Part shown: one piece after another, positions 41,725 to 56,700 of the stretch
Layout: every line of letters begins with the position of its first letter
Numbering within the stretch: position 1 is the first letter of the stretch
Made by a program: the position numbers and the translations under genes
Notes under the pieces: model-generated
What the model saw: only the letters and a program-made list of their open reading frames with translations
Told to the model about the DNA's origin: nothing
Databases searched by the model: none
Origin: Physella acuta
Taxonomy: Eukaryota > Mollusca > Gastropoda > Physidae
DNA length: 64,000 bases
Direction of reading: 5' to 3'
Assembly: GCF_028476545.1 (NCBI RefSeq)
Contig: NW_026731872.1
Location: 310,001-374,000, forward strand

Positions 41725-44700
41725 CTGGAGACAAACAAATGGGTGGATACATTCACATTTCTCTAGTGGATACACTCACATTTCTCTAGTGGAGACAAAC
41801 AAATGGGTGGATACATTCACATTTCTCTAGTGGAGACAAACAAATGGGTGGATACATTCACATTTCTCTAGTGGAGACAAACAAATGGGTGGATACATTC
41901 ACATTTCTCTAGTGGATACATTCACATTTCTCTAGTGGAGACAAACAAATGGGTGGATACATTCACATTTCTCTAGTGGAGACAAACAAATGGGTGGATA
42001 CATTCACATTAATCTAGTGGATACATTCAAATTTCTCTAGTGGAACAAACAAATGGGTGGATACATTCACATTTCTCTAGTGGATACATTCACATTTCTC
42101 TAGTGGAGACAAACAAATGGGTGGATACATTCACATTTCTCTAGTGGAGACAAACAAATGGGTGGATACATTCACATTAATCTAGTGGATACATTCACAT
42201 TTCTCTAGTGGAGACAAACAAACAAATTGGTGGATACATTCACATTTCTCTAGTGGAGACAAACATATGGGTGGATACATTCACATTTCTCTAGTGGAGA
42301 CAAACAAACAAATGGGTGGATACATTCACATTTCTCTAGTGGAGACAAACAAATGGGTGGATACATTCACATTTCTCTAGTGGATACATTCACATTTCTC
42401 TAGTGGAGACAAACAAACAAATTGGTGGATACATTCACATTTCTCTAGTGGAGACAAACATATGGGTGGATACATTCACATTTCTCTAGTGGAGACAAAC
42501 AAACAAATGGGTGGATACATTCACATTTCTCTAGTGGATACATTCACATTTCTCTAGTGGAACAAACAAATGGGTGGATACATTCACATTTCTCTAGTGG
42601 AACAAACAAATGGGTGGATACATTCACATTTCTCTAGTGGAGACAAACAAATGGGTGGATACATTCACATTTCTCTAGTGGATACATTCACATTTCTCTA
42701 GTGGATACATTCACATTTCTCTAGTGGAGACAAACAAACAAATGGGTGGATACATTCACATTTCTCTAGTGGATACATTCACATTTCTCTAGTGGAGACA
42801 AACAAACAAATGGGTGGATACATTCACATTTCTCTAGTGGATACATTCACATTTCTCTAGTGGAGACAAACAAACAAATGGGTGGATACATTCACATTTC
42901 TCTAGTGGATACATTCACATTTCTCTAGTGGAGACAAACAAATGGGTGGATACATTCACATTTCTCTAGTGGAGACAAACAAATTGGTGGATACATTCAC
43001 ATTTCTCTAGTGGATACATTCACATTTCTCTAGTGGAGACAAACAAATGGGTGGATACATTCACATTTCTCTAGTGGGTACATTCACATTTCTCTAGTGG
43101 AGACAAACAATGGGTGGATACATTAACATTTCTCTAGTGGAGACAAACAAATGGGTGGATACATTCACATTTCTCTAGTGGAGACAAACAATGGGTGGAT
43201 ACATTCACATTTCTCTAGTGGAGACAAACAAATGGATGGATACATTCACATTAATCTAGTGGATACATTCACGTTTCTCTAGTGGAGACAAACAAATGGG
43301 TGGATACATTCACATTTCTCTAGTGGGTACATTCACATTTCTCTAGTGGAGACAAACAAATTGGTGGATACATTCACATTTCTCTAGTGGAGACAAACAA
43401 ATGGGTGGATACATTCACATTTCTCTAGTGGAGACAAACAATGGGTGGATACATTCACATTTCTCTAGTGGAGACAAACAAATGGGTGGATACATTCACA
43501 TTTCTCTAGTGGAGACAAACAATGGGTGGATACATTCACATTTCTCTAGTGGAGACAAACAAATGGATGGATACATTCACATTAATCTAGTGGATACATT
43601 CACATTTCTCTAGTGGAGACAAACAAATGGGTGGATACATTCACATTTCTCTAGTGGATACATTCACATTTCTCTAGTGGAGACATGCAATGGGTGGATA
43701 CATTCACATTTCTCTAGTGGAGACAAACAAATGGGTGGATACATTCACATTTCTCTAGTGGAGACATACAAATTGATGGATACATTCACATTTCTCTAGT
43801 GGAGACAAACAAATGGGTGGATACATTCACATTTCTCTAGTGGATACATTCACATTTCTCTAGTGGAGACAAACAAATGGGTGGATACATTCACATTTCT
43901 CTAGTGGAGACATACAAATTGATGGATACATTCACATTTCTCTAGTGGAGACAAACAAATGGGTGGATACATTCACATTTCTCTAGTGGATACATTCACA
44001 TTTCTCTAGTGGAGACAAACAATGGGTGGATACATTCACATTTCTCTAGAGGATACATTCACATTTCTCTAGTGGAGACAAACAAATGGGTGGATACATT
44101 CACATTTCTCTAGTGGATACATTCACATTTCTCTAGTGGAGACAAACAAATTGGTGGATACATTCACATTTCTCTAGTGGAGACAAACAAATTGGTGGAT
44201 ACATTTACATTTCTCTAGTGGAGACAAACAAAAGGGTAGATACATTCACATTTCTCTAGTGGATACATTCACATTTCTCTAGTGGATACATTCACATTTC
44301 TCTAGTGGAGACAAACAATGGGTGGATACATTCACATTTCTCTAGTGGAACAAACAAATGGGTGGATACATTCACATTTCTCTAGTGGAGACAAACAAAT
44401 GGGTGGATACATTCACATTTCTCTAGTGGATACATTCACATTTCTCTAGTGGAGACAAACAATTGGGTGGATACATTCACATTTCTCTAGTGGAGACAAA
44501 CAAATGGGTGGATACATTCACATTTCTCTAGTGGATACATTCACATTTCTCTAGTGGAGACAAACAATGGGTGGATACATTCACATTTCTCTAGTGGAAC
44601 AAACAAATGGGTGGATACATTCACATTTCTCTAGTGGAGACAAACAAATGGGTGGATACATTCACATTTCTCTAGTGGATACATTCACATTTCTCTAGTG

Positions 44701-47700
44701 GAGACAAACAATTGGGTGGATACATTCACATTTCTCTAGTGGAGACAAACAATTGGGTGGATACATTCACATTTCTCTAGTGGATACATTCACATTTCTC
44801 TAGTGGAGACAAACAAATGGGTGGATACATTCACATTTCTCTAGTGGAGACAAACAATGGGTGGATACATTCACATTTCTCTAGTGGATACATTCACATT
44901 TCTCTAGTGGAGACAAACAAACAATGGGTGGATACATTCACATTTCTCTAGTGGAGACAAACAAATTGGTGGATACATTCACATTTCTCTAGTGGAGACA
45001 AACAAATGGGTGGATACATTGACATTTCTCTAGTGGATACATTCACATTTCTCTAGTGGAGACAAACAAATGGGTGGATACATTCACATTTCTCTAGTGG
45101 AACAAACAAATGGGTGGATACATTCACATTTCTCTAGTGGAGACAAACAAATGGGTGGATACATTCACATTTCTCTAGTGGATACATTCACATTTCTCTA
45201 GTGGAACAAACAAATGGGTGGATACATTCACATTTCTCTAGTGGAGACAAACAAATGGGTGGATACATTCACATTTCTCAAGTGGATACATTCACATTTC
45301 TCTGGTGGAGACAAACAAATGGGTGGATACATTCACATTTCTCTAGTGGATACATTCACATTTCTCTAGTGGAGACAAACAAATGGGTGGATACATTCAC
45401 ATTAATCTAGTGGATACATTCACATTTCTCTAGTGGAGACAAACAAATGGGTGGATACATTCACATTTCTCTAGTGGAGACAAACAAATGGGTGGATACA
45501 TTCACATTTCTCTAGTGGAGACAAACAAATGGGTGGATACATTCACATTTCTCTAGTGGATACATTCACATTTCTCTAGTGGAACAAACAAATGGGTGGA
45601 TACATTCACATTTCTCTAGTGGAGACAAACAAATGGGTGGATACATTCACATTTCTCTAGTGGAGACAAACAAATGGGTGGATACATTCACATTTCTCTA
45701 GTGGAGACAAACAAATGGGTGGATACATTCACATTTCTCTAGTGGATACATTCACATTTCTCTAGTGGAGACAAACAAATTGGTGGATACATTCACATTT
45801 CTCTAGTGGAGACAAACAAATGGGTGGATACATTCACATTTCTCTAGTGGATACATTCACATTTCTCTAGTGGATACATTCACATTTCTCTAGTGGAGAC
45901 AAACAAATGGGTGGATACATTCACATTTCTCTAGTGGATACATTCACATTTCTCTAGTGGAGACAAACAATGGGTGGATACATTCACATTTCTCTAGTGG
46001 AACAAACAAATGGGTGGATACATTCACATTTCTCTAGTGGAGACAAACAAATGGGTGGATACATTCACATTTCTCTAGTGGATACATTCACATTTCTCTA
46101 GTGGAGACAAACAATTGGGTGGATACATTCACATTTCTCTAGTGGAGACAAACAATTGGGTGGATACATTCACATTTCTCTAGTGGATACATTCACATTT
46201 CTCTAGTGGAGACAAACAAATGGGTGGATACATTCACATTTCTCTAGTGGAGACAAACAAATGGGTGGATACATTCACATTTCTCTAGTGGATACATTCA
46301 CATTTCTCTAGTGGAGACAAACAAACAATGGGTGGATACATTCACATTTCTCTAGTGGAGACAAACAAATGGGTGGATACATTCACATTTCTCTAGTGGA
46401 GACAAACAAATGGGTGGATACATTCACATTTCTCTAGTGGAGACATACAAATTGGTGGATACATTCACATTTCTCTAGTGGAGACAAACAAATGGGTGGT
46501 TACATTGACATTTCTCTAGTGGATACATTCACATTTCTCTAGTGGAGACAAACAATGGGTGGATACATTCACATTTCTCTAGTGGATACATTCACATTTC
46601 TCTATTGGAGACAAACAAATGGGTGGATACATTCACATTTCTCTAGTGGATACATTCACATTTCTCTAGTGGAACAAACAAATGGGTGGATACATTCACA
46701 TTTCTCTAGTGGAGACAAACAAATGGGTGGATACATTCACATTTCTCTAGTGGATACATTCACATTTCTCTAGTGGAGACAAACAAATGGGTGGATACAT
46801 TCACATTAATCTAGTGGATACATTCACATTTCTCTAGTGGAACAAACAAATGGGTGGATACATTCACATTTCTCTAGTGGAGACAAACAAATGGGTGGAT
46901 ACATTCACATTTCTCTAGTGGAGACAAACAAATGGGTGGATACATTCACATTTCTCTAGTGGAGACAAACAAATGGGTGGATACATTCACATTAATCTAG
47001 TGGATACATTCACATTTCTCTAGTGGAGACAAACAAATGGGTGGATACATTCACATTTCTCTAGTGGATACATTCACATTTCTCTAGTGGAGACAAACAA
47101 ATTGGTGGATACATTCACATTTCTCTAGTGGGTACATTCACATTTCTCTAGTGGAACAAACAAATGGTGGATACATTCACATTTCTCTAGTGGGTACATT
47201 CACATTTCTCTAGTGGAGACAAACAAATGGGTGGATACATTCACATTTCTCTAGTGGAACAAACAAATGGGTGGATACATTCACATTTCTCTAGTGGAGA
47301 CAAACAAATGGGTGGATACATTCACATTTCTCTAGTGGATACATTCACATTTCTCTAGTGGAACAAACAAATGGGTGGATACATTCACATTTCTCTAGTG
47401 GAGACAAACAAATGGGTGGATACATTCACATTTCTCTAGTGGATACATTCACATTTCTCTGGTGGAGACAAACAAATGGGTGGATACATTCACATTTCTC
47501 TAGTGGATACATTCACATTTCTCTAGTGGAGACAAACAAATGGGTGGATACATTCACATTAATCTAGTGGATACATTCACATTTCTCTAGTGGAGACAAA
47601 CAAATGGGTGGATACATTCACATTTCTCTAGTGGAGACAAACAAATGGGTGGATACATTCACATTTCTCTAGTGGAGACAAACAAATGGGTGGATACATT

Positions 47701-50700
47701 CACATTTCTCTAGTGGATACATTCACATTTCTCTAGTGGAACAAACAAATGGGTGGATACATTCACATTTCTCTAGTGGAGACAAACAAATGGGTGGATA
47801 CATTCACATTTCTCTAGTGGATACATTCACATTTCTCTAGTGGAGACAAACAAATGGGTGGATACATTCACATTTCTCTAGTGGAGACAAACAAATGGGT
47901 GGATACATTCACATTTCTCTAGTGGAGACAAACAAATGGATGGATACATTCACATTTCTCTAGTGGAGACAAACAAATGGGTGGATACATTCACATTTTT
48001 CTAGTGGATACATTCACATTTCTCTAGTGGAGACAAACAATGGGTGGATACATTCACATTTCTCTAGTGGATACATTCACATTTCTCTAGTGGAGACAAA
48101 CAAATGGGTGGATACATTCACATTTCTCTAGTGGATACATTCACATTTCTCTAGTGGAGACAAACAAATTGGTGGATACATTCACATTTCTCTAGTGGAG
48201 ACAAACAAATTGGTGGATACATTCACATTTCTCTAGTGGAGACAAACAAATGGGTGGATACATTCACATTTCTCTAGTGGATACATTCACATTTCTCTAG
48301 TGGATACATTCACATTTCTCTAGTGGAGACAAACAAATGGGTGGATACATTCACATTTCTCTAGTGGATACATTCACATTTCTCTAGTGGAGACAAACAA
48401 TGGGTGGATACATTCACATTTCTCTAGTGGAACAAACAAATGGGTGGATACATTCACATTTCTCTAGTGGAGACAAACAAATGGGTGGATACATTCACAT
48501 TTCTCTAGTGGATACATTCACATTTCTCTAGTGGAGACAAACAATTGGGTGGATACATTCACATTTCTCTAGTGGAGACAAACAATTGGGTGGATACATT
48601 CACATTTCTCTAGTGGATACATTCACATTTCTCTGGTGGAGACAAACAAATGGGTGGATACATTCACATTTCTCTAGTGGAGACAAACAATGGGTGGATA
48701 CATTCACATTTCTCTAGTGGATACATTCACATTTCTCTAGTGGAGACAAACAAACAATTGGGTGGATACATTCACATTTCTCTAGTGGAGACATACAAAT
48801 TGGTGGATACATTCACATTTCTCTAGTGGAGACAAACAAATGGGTGGATACATTGACATTTCTCTAGTGGATACATTCACATTTCTCTAGTGGAGACAAA
48901 CAATGGGTGGATACATTCACATTTCTCTAGTGGATACATTCACATTTCTCTAGTGGAGACAAACAAATGGGTGGATACATTCACATTTCTCTAGTGGATA
49001 CATTCACATTTCTCTAGTGGAGACAAACAAATGGGTGGATACATTCACATTTCTCTAGTGGAGACAAACAAATGGGTGGATACATTCACATTAATCTAGT
49101 GGATACATTCACATTTCTCTAGTGGAGACAAACAAATGGGTGGATACATTCACATTTCTCTAGTGGATACATTCACATTTCTCTAGTGGAGACAAACAAA
49201 TGGGTGGATACATTCACATTTCTCTAGTGGAGACAAACAAATGGGTGGATACATTCACATTTCTCTAGTGGATACATTCACATTTCTCTAGTGGAGACAA
49301 ACAATTGGGTGGATACATTCACATTTCTCTAGTGGAGACAAACAAATGGGTGGATACATTCACATTAATCTAGTGGATACATTCACATTTCTCTAGTGGA
49401 GACAAACAAATGGGTGGATACATTCACATTTCTCTAGTGGATACATTCACATTTCTCTAGTGGAGACAAACAAATTGGTGGATACATTCACATTTCTCTA
49501 GTGGAGACAAACAAATGGGTGGATACATTCACATTTCTCTAGTGGATACATTCACATTTCTCTAGTGGAGACAAACAATGGGTGGATACATTCACATTTC
49601 TCTAGTGGAGACAAACAAATGGGTGGATACATTCACATTTCTCTAGTGGAGACAAACAAATGGGTGGATACATTCACATTTCTCTAGTGGAGACAAACAA
49701 ATGGGTGGATACATTCACATTTCTCTAGTGGAGACAAACAAATGGGTGGATACATTCACATTTCTCTAGTGGAGACAAACAAATGGGTGGATACATTCAC
49801 ATTTCTCTAGTGGATACATTCACATTTCTCTAGTGGATACATTCACATTTCTCTAGTGGAGACAAACAAATGGGTGGATACATTCACATTTCTCTAGTGG
49901 ATACATTCACATTTCTCTAGTGGAGACAAACAATGGGTGGATACATTCACATTTCTCTAGTGGAACAAACAAATGGGTGGATACATTCACATTTCTCTAG
50001 TGGAGACAAACAAATGGGTGGATACATTCACATTTCTCTAGTGGATACATTCACATTTCTCTAGTGGAGACAAACAATTGGGTGGATACATTCACATTTC
50101 TCTAGTGGAGACAAACAATTGGGTGGATACATTCACATTTCTCTAGTGGATACATTCACATTTCTCTGGTGGAGACAAACAAATGGGTGGATACATTCAC
50201 ATTTCTCTAGTGGAGACAAACAATGGGTGGATACATTCACATTTCTCTAGTGGATACATTCACATTTCTCTAGTGGAGACAAACAAACAATTGGGTGGAT
50301 ACATTCACATTTCTCTAGTGGAGACATACAAATTGGTGGATACATTCACATTTCTCTAGTGGAGACAAACAAATGGGTGGATACATTGACATTTCTCTAG
50401 TGGATACATTCACATTTCTCTAGTGGAGACAAACAATGGGTGGATACATTCACATTTCTCTAGTGGATACATTCACATTTCTCTAGTGGAGACAAACAAA
50501 TGGGTGGATACATTCACATTTCTCTAGTGGATACATTCACATTTCTCTAGTGGAGACAAACAAATGGGTGGATACATTCACATTTCTCTAGTGGAGACAA
50601 ACAAATGGGTGGATACATTCACATTAATCTAGTGGATACATTCACATTTCTCTAGTGGAGACAAACAAATGGGTGGATACATTCACATTTCTCTAGTGGA

Positions 50701-53700
50701 TACATTCACATTTCTCTAGTGGAGACAAACAAATGGGTGGATACATTCACATTTCTCTAGTGGAGACAAACAAATGGGTGGATACATTCACATTTCTCTA
50801 GTGGATACATTCACATTTCTCTAGTGGAGACAAACAATTGGGTGGATACATTCACATTTCTCTAGTGGAGACAAACAAATGGGTGGATACATTCACATTT
50901 CTCTAGTGGAGACAAACAAATGGGTGGATACATTCACATTTCTCTAGTGGATACATTCACATTTCTCTAGTGGAACAAACAAATGGGTGGATACATTCAC
51001 ATTTCTCTAGTGGAGACAAACAAATGGGTGGATACATTCACATTTCTCTAGTGGAGACAAACAAATGGGTGGATACATTCACATTAATCTAGTGGATACA
51101 TTCACATTTCTCTAGTGGAGACAAACAAATGGGTGGATACATTCACATTTCTCTAGTGGAGACAAACAAATGGGTGGATACATTCACATTTCTCTAGTGG
51201 AGACAAACAAATGGGTGGATACATTCACATTTCTCTAGTGGATACATTCACATTTCTCTAGTGGAGACAAACAAATGGGTGGATACATTCACATTTCTCT
51301 AGTGGAGACAAACAAATGGGTGGATACATTCACATTTCTCTAGTGGAGACAAACAAATGGGTGGATACATTCACATTTCTCTAGTGGAGACAAACAAATG
51401 GGTGGATACATTCACATTTCTCTAGTGGAGACAAACAAATGGGTGGATACATTCACATTTCTCATCACTTAATATAAACCAGGCCAACTTACCTCATCAC
51501 TTAATATAAACCTGGCCAACTTACTCATCACTGAATATAAACCTGGCCAACTTACCTCATCACTTAATATAAACCAGGCCAACTTACCTCATCACTTAAT
51601 ATAAACCAGGCCAACTTACCTCATCACTTAATATAAACCAGGCCAACTTACCTCATCACTTAATATAAACCTGGCCAACTTACCTCATCACTTAATATAA
51701 ACCAGGCCAACTTACCTCATCACTTAATATAAACCTGACCAACTTACCTCATCACTAAATATAAACCAGGCCAACTTACCTCATCACTTAATATAAACCT
51801 GGCCAACTTACCTCATCACTTAATATAAACCAGGCCAACTTACCTCATCACTTAATATAAACCTGGCCAACTTACCTCATCACTTAATATAAACCAGGCC
51901 AACTTACCTCATCACTTAATATAAATCTGGCCAACTTACCTCATCACTTAATATAAACCAGGCCAACTTACCTCATCACTGAATATAAACCAGGCCAACT
52001 TACCTCATCACTGAATATAAATCTGGCCAACTTACCTCATCACTTAATATAAATCTGGCCAACTTACCTCATCACTGAATATAAACCAGGCCAACTTACC
52101 TCATCACTTAATATAAACCAGGCCAACTTACCTCATCACTTAATATAAACCTGGCCAACTTACCTCATCACTTAATATAAACCAGGCCAACTTACCTCAT
52201 CACTTAATATAAATCTGGCCAACTTACCTCATCACTTAATATAAACCAGGCCAACTTACCTCATCACTGAATATAAACCAGGCCAACTTACCTCATCACT
52301 GAATATAAATCTGGCCAACTTACCTCATCACTTAATATAAATCTGGCCAACTTACCTCATCAATTAATATAAACCTGGCCAACTTACCTCATCACTTAAG
52401 ATCCTCTTGACCTTCTTACGGCTCTCCTTCTCCTCCTCGCTCTCATCGCTTGAGTAGATGTTTGCCCTTTCTGTAATTATACATTTTTTTATGAATTCAA
52501 ACCAGAAAACTCAATCAGTTAGCAATTGGGTCCATGTGACTTAAGGTACTGTGATTGTTGAATGTGAAGAACAGAACTCATTAGAAAATGTTTGTGTAGT
52601 GGTATGGTTGGTGTTGGGGATATCAACTTACACAACAACTTATAAGTAAAATAAAATGGCAAAAATTAAACCAGCAATTCATTTAGTTAAAAACTGATTG
52701 AATTGTTTCATTCTAAACATGAAATAAATTCTTGGTTTAGTCCACATTTTGAACTAACACAACTTCTTGTTATCCTAAGTTATTGCCCTTTACATAAGTG
52801 TAGCTTTAAACATGAAACAATTATTTTTAAGTTCAAAGAATTTATTTATTTGCAATTTGTTAGAGAACATGATGAAAGATTATCCACCTTCAATATTTAG
52901 GACTATTTATTTTTAAAAATTTGAATAGAGACTAGGACAAAATTTTTTTCTTTCCCACACTCAGTTCAAGCAAATGTAAGTCACACTGTGTAAGGACGGA
53001 TTTAGTACTTTAGGTAGTGAACATTAGCAAATGTAAGTCACACTGTGTAAGGAAGGATTTAGTACTTTAGGTAGTGAACATTAGCAAATGTAAGTCACTT
53101 TGTGTAAGGAAGGATTTAGTACTTTAGGTAGTGAACATTAGCAAATGTAAGTCACTTTGTGTAAGGAAGGATTTAGTACTTTTGGTAGTGAACATTAGCA
53201 AATGTAAGTCACTTTGTGTAAGGAAGGATTTAGTACTTTTGGTAGTGAACATTAGCAAATGTAAGTCACACTGTGTAAGGAAGGATTTAGTACTTTTGGT
53301 AGTGAACATTAGCAAATGTAAATCACACTGTGTAAGGAAGGATTTAGTACTTTAGGTAGTGAACATTCATCTGAAAAGTGGGCTGGAATGGTCTGATGAT
53401 AGAGCGTATGACTGCTAACTCAAAAGTCTGGGGTTTGGATCCTAGGGTTGATTCCGTAGGAGGTCCATGAGTCCACTCAGCTCTGATGAGTAGCTGACTC
53501 AAGTCATATGCAGAGGTCACAGTCACAGGTGAACTCTACTTCATCTGCCATATGGACAGCCAGATTCAAAAGGGTAAGTTCCCCCCTCCCCCCACTGCAG
53601 AAAAGACAAATATCTTACTGTTGTCCTTGTTCTGCTTGTATTTGTTCTTGATAGCGCTGATAGAGATTGCCTCTTCATCCTCATCATCATCCTCATCACG

Positions 53701-56700
53701 ACCCTCTAAGTAGGATGATGTCAGCCCTCGTGTGTGTGACCTCTCTCTCACACGTTTCTGCTGACTCTCACGACGAATGGAAGCCCGCAGTTTCTCTTCC
53801 TCTTTCTGTTGAGTTCATCACATATGGTTTGTCTCATTAGTGCAATGTCAAGTATAAACAAAGTCAAAGACCACTAAAAGCTTCTATGCTCTCACACTGA
53901 GGAGAAATGTGTCCCACTTTAAGCCCTGCCCCACCCCCTCTGAACAAAACCTTTCTATTGGTAAAACCAAAGGCCCTGACCTTCATCATGTCAGATCTGT
54001 TGGCCTCAGGATCCAGTCCAGTGATGGGTAGAATCTTGACCTTTTGGGTCTTAGTTGTGCGGTCAGCTAAAGACATGGTCATCTTGCGATGGGTGAATGA
54101 ATCTGTGGAATGTGGCCTGTAACAAACAAATCCATTGTGTCAGCACTAGAAACCCACACAGCATCAAGCAAATGATGATTGTAAGAGCTAGATAGACTGG
54201 CAGTTACCTGAAGACTAGTTTGGTCTTGAAGATGGACTGACCCTGCAGGCCAGTACCCTGCCTGACAAACAAGTGGTTGAAATCTCCTTGTAGTGGCATG
54301 GAGTACACGTCAAATATTTCATCTCCCAAGTGTAAGGACATGCTGGAATACATCAAGTACATGTAAGGACATGCTGAAATACATCAAGTACATGTAAGGA
54401 CATGCTGGAATACATCAAGTACATGTAAGGACATGCTGAAATACATCAAGTACATGTAAGGACATGCTGGAATACATCAAGTACATGTAAGGACATGCTG
54501 AAATACATCAAGTACATGTAAGGACATGCTGGAATACATCAAGTACATGTAAGGACATGCTGAAATACATCAAGTACATGTAAGGACATGCTGGAATACA
54601 TCAAGTACATGTAAGGACATGCTGGAATACATTAAGTACATGTAAGGACATGCTGGAATACATCAAGTACATGTAAGGACATGCTGGAATACATTAAGTA
54701 CATGTAAGGACATGCTGGAATACAGCAAGTACATGTAAGGACATGCTGGAATACAGCAAGTACATGTAAGGACATGCTGGAATACATCAAGTACATGTAA
54801 GGACATGCTGGAATACAGCAAGTACATGTAAGGACATACTGGAATACATCAAGTACATGTAAGGACCACACCATCCACTCACCTGATCACACCATCCATA
54901 CACCTGACCACACCATCCACTCACCTGACCACACCATCCACACACCTGACCACACCATCCACACACCTGACCACACCATCCACTCACCTGACCACATCAT
55001 CCACACAACTGACCACACCATCCACACACCTGACCACACCATCCACACACCAGACTACATTATCCACTCACCTGCCATCTGACCACTTAACCATTCTTGC
55101 GTTGCTCTCCCTGAGAGTTTGCCCATTGTCGTCCTTCACCTCGTTACCCTCTTCGTCCACCTTCTTGCGCCACCTGATTGTGTTCTCAACACGAAGTTTT
55201 AACCTAGCTCTGCCTTCCTCGTCCAACACCTCATCTTCATCTACTTCATCTTCATATGTTTCAGCATCGTAAGGTCTGAGGACAAATTCAACACAGTGAA
55301 CCAAACTAAGCCTGGCAAATATTTCTACAATACAAACACTGTCAAGTTTACAACTTGGTTTTGTATAGTCTTAAGAAATTAATGTTTATAATATAAACCC
55401 AGAAGGTAGGTTTGGACTGTGTTATTGAGGGCAGCACTGATGTAAGTACACAACAGACCTGGTCTCAACACTGAGAAAGTTGGGCAGTTTGACGTAATGC
55501 AGGGCTGACCCCAGATCTGTCACTATACGAGGGATCTCCACTTCTATACGGTTTTCTGGTGGTTCCTCCTCTTTATTCTCATCATCGTCATCAATAACAC
55601 CCTAGACAAAATATTTTAGAACCATCATCAATAACACCCTAGACAAAATATTTTAGAACATCATCAATACGTAAAGTACTTAAATATTTGTATCAGCATA
55701 ATCAATGCCTACTCTAGCACAGGCTACAGGACATGCAAGAAAAAGTTGATGCATTAGGAGCCATCTCGCAGCGCGTAGGTCTCAAGATCAACAAAGAAAA
55801 GACAGAAATGATGAGAATTAACAATAAACAGGAGGCTCCAGTGACAATAGACGGAAGACAGGTAAATGATGTGCAAGAGTTTGGCTACCTTGGCAGCAAG
55901 ATCAGCAAAACGGGAGGCACAGATGAGGACATACGCGCAAGTAATAGAGCCCAATGCGCTTTCACAGTCCTGCGACCCATATGGAAAAGTTCGGCCATCT
56001 CCATTACCACAAAAATTAGGATATTTAAATCTAATGTCAAGGCAGTTCTGCTGTATGGAGCAGAGACATGGAGAGTCTCCAAGGCAAGCACAGCAAAGAT
56101 ACAGACCTTCATGAATAGATGCCTTAGACAGATACTGAAACTGAGATGGCAGGACAAAGTGCCGAACTTGGAACTATGGAGGAAAGCTAGGCAGGAGCCT
56201 ATAGGTGTGCAAATAAGAAGGAGGAAGTGGCGCTGGGTGGGTCACACACTGCGAAAGGCTCACACAAATGTTACACGCCAAGCGCTTGAGTGGAACCTCC
56301 AAGGAAAGCGGAAGAGAGGGCGCCCAAGACAGACCTGGAGGCGGAGTCTTCTTGAAGAACTGAATCCAACAGGGATGTTTTGAGAGATGTCAAAATTAAT
56401 AGCCGAGGATAGGAAGAAATGGAAGGAAATGGTGGAGGCCCTATGCTCCATAAGGAGCAAAGAGGACTAAGTCAAGTAAGTCATAATCAATGCCACCAGA
56501 ATGGTAAAGGGCGTGTACCTACCCTTCTGACCACCTCATCCCCATCTTCCCTTCTCTTTTCTTTATCCTCCTCATCAGAGCTGATGTCTCCAGCATCTCC
56601 AAACAGCTCCATGGCATTCAGGTCAGTCAGATCCATGTCAGCTAAAACACACAAGTCAGTTCAATTTCAGGTCAGTCAGGTCCATGTCAGCTAAAACACA

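Noticed and set aside
41725-52387. CRISPR-like array of near-identical repeats
   Set aside because: There are no unique spacers; units are contiguous tandem copies in a eukaryotic intron.
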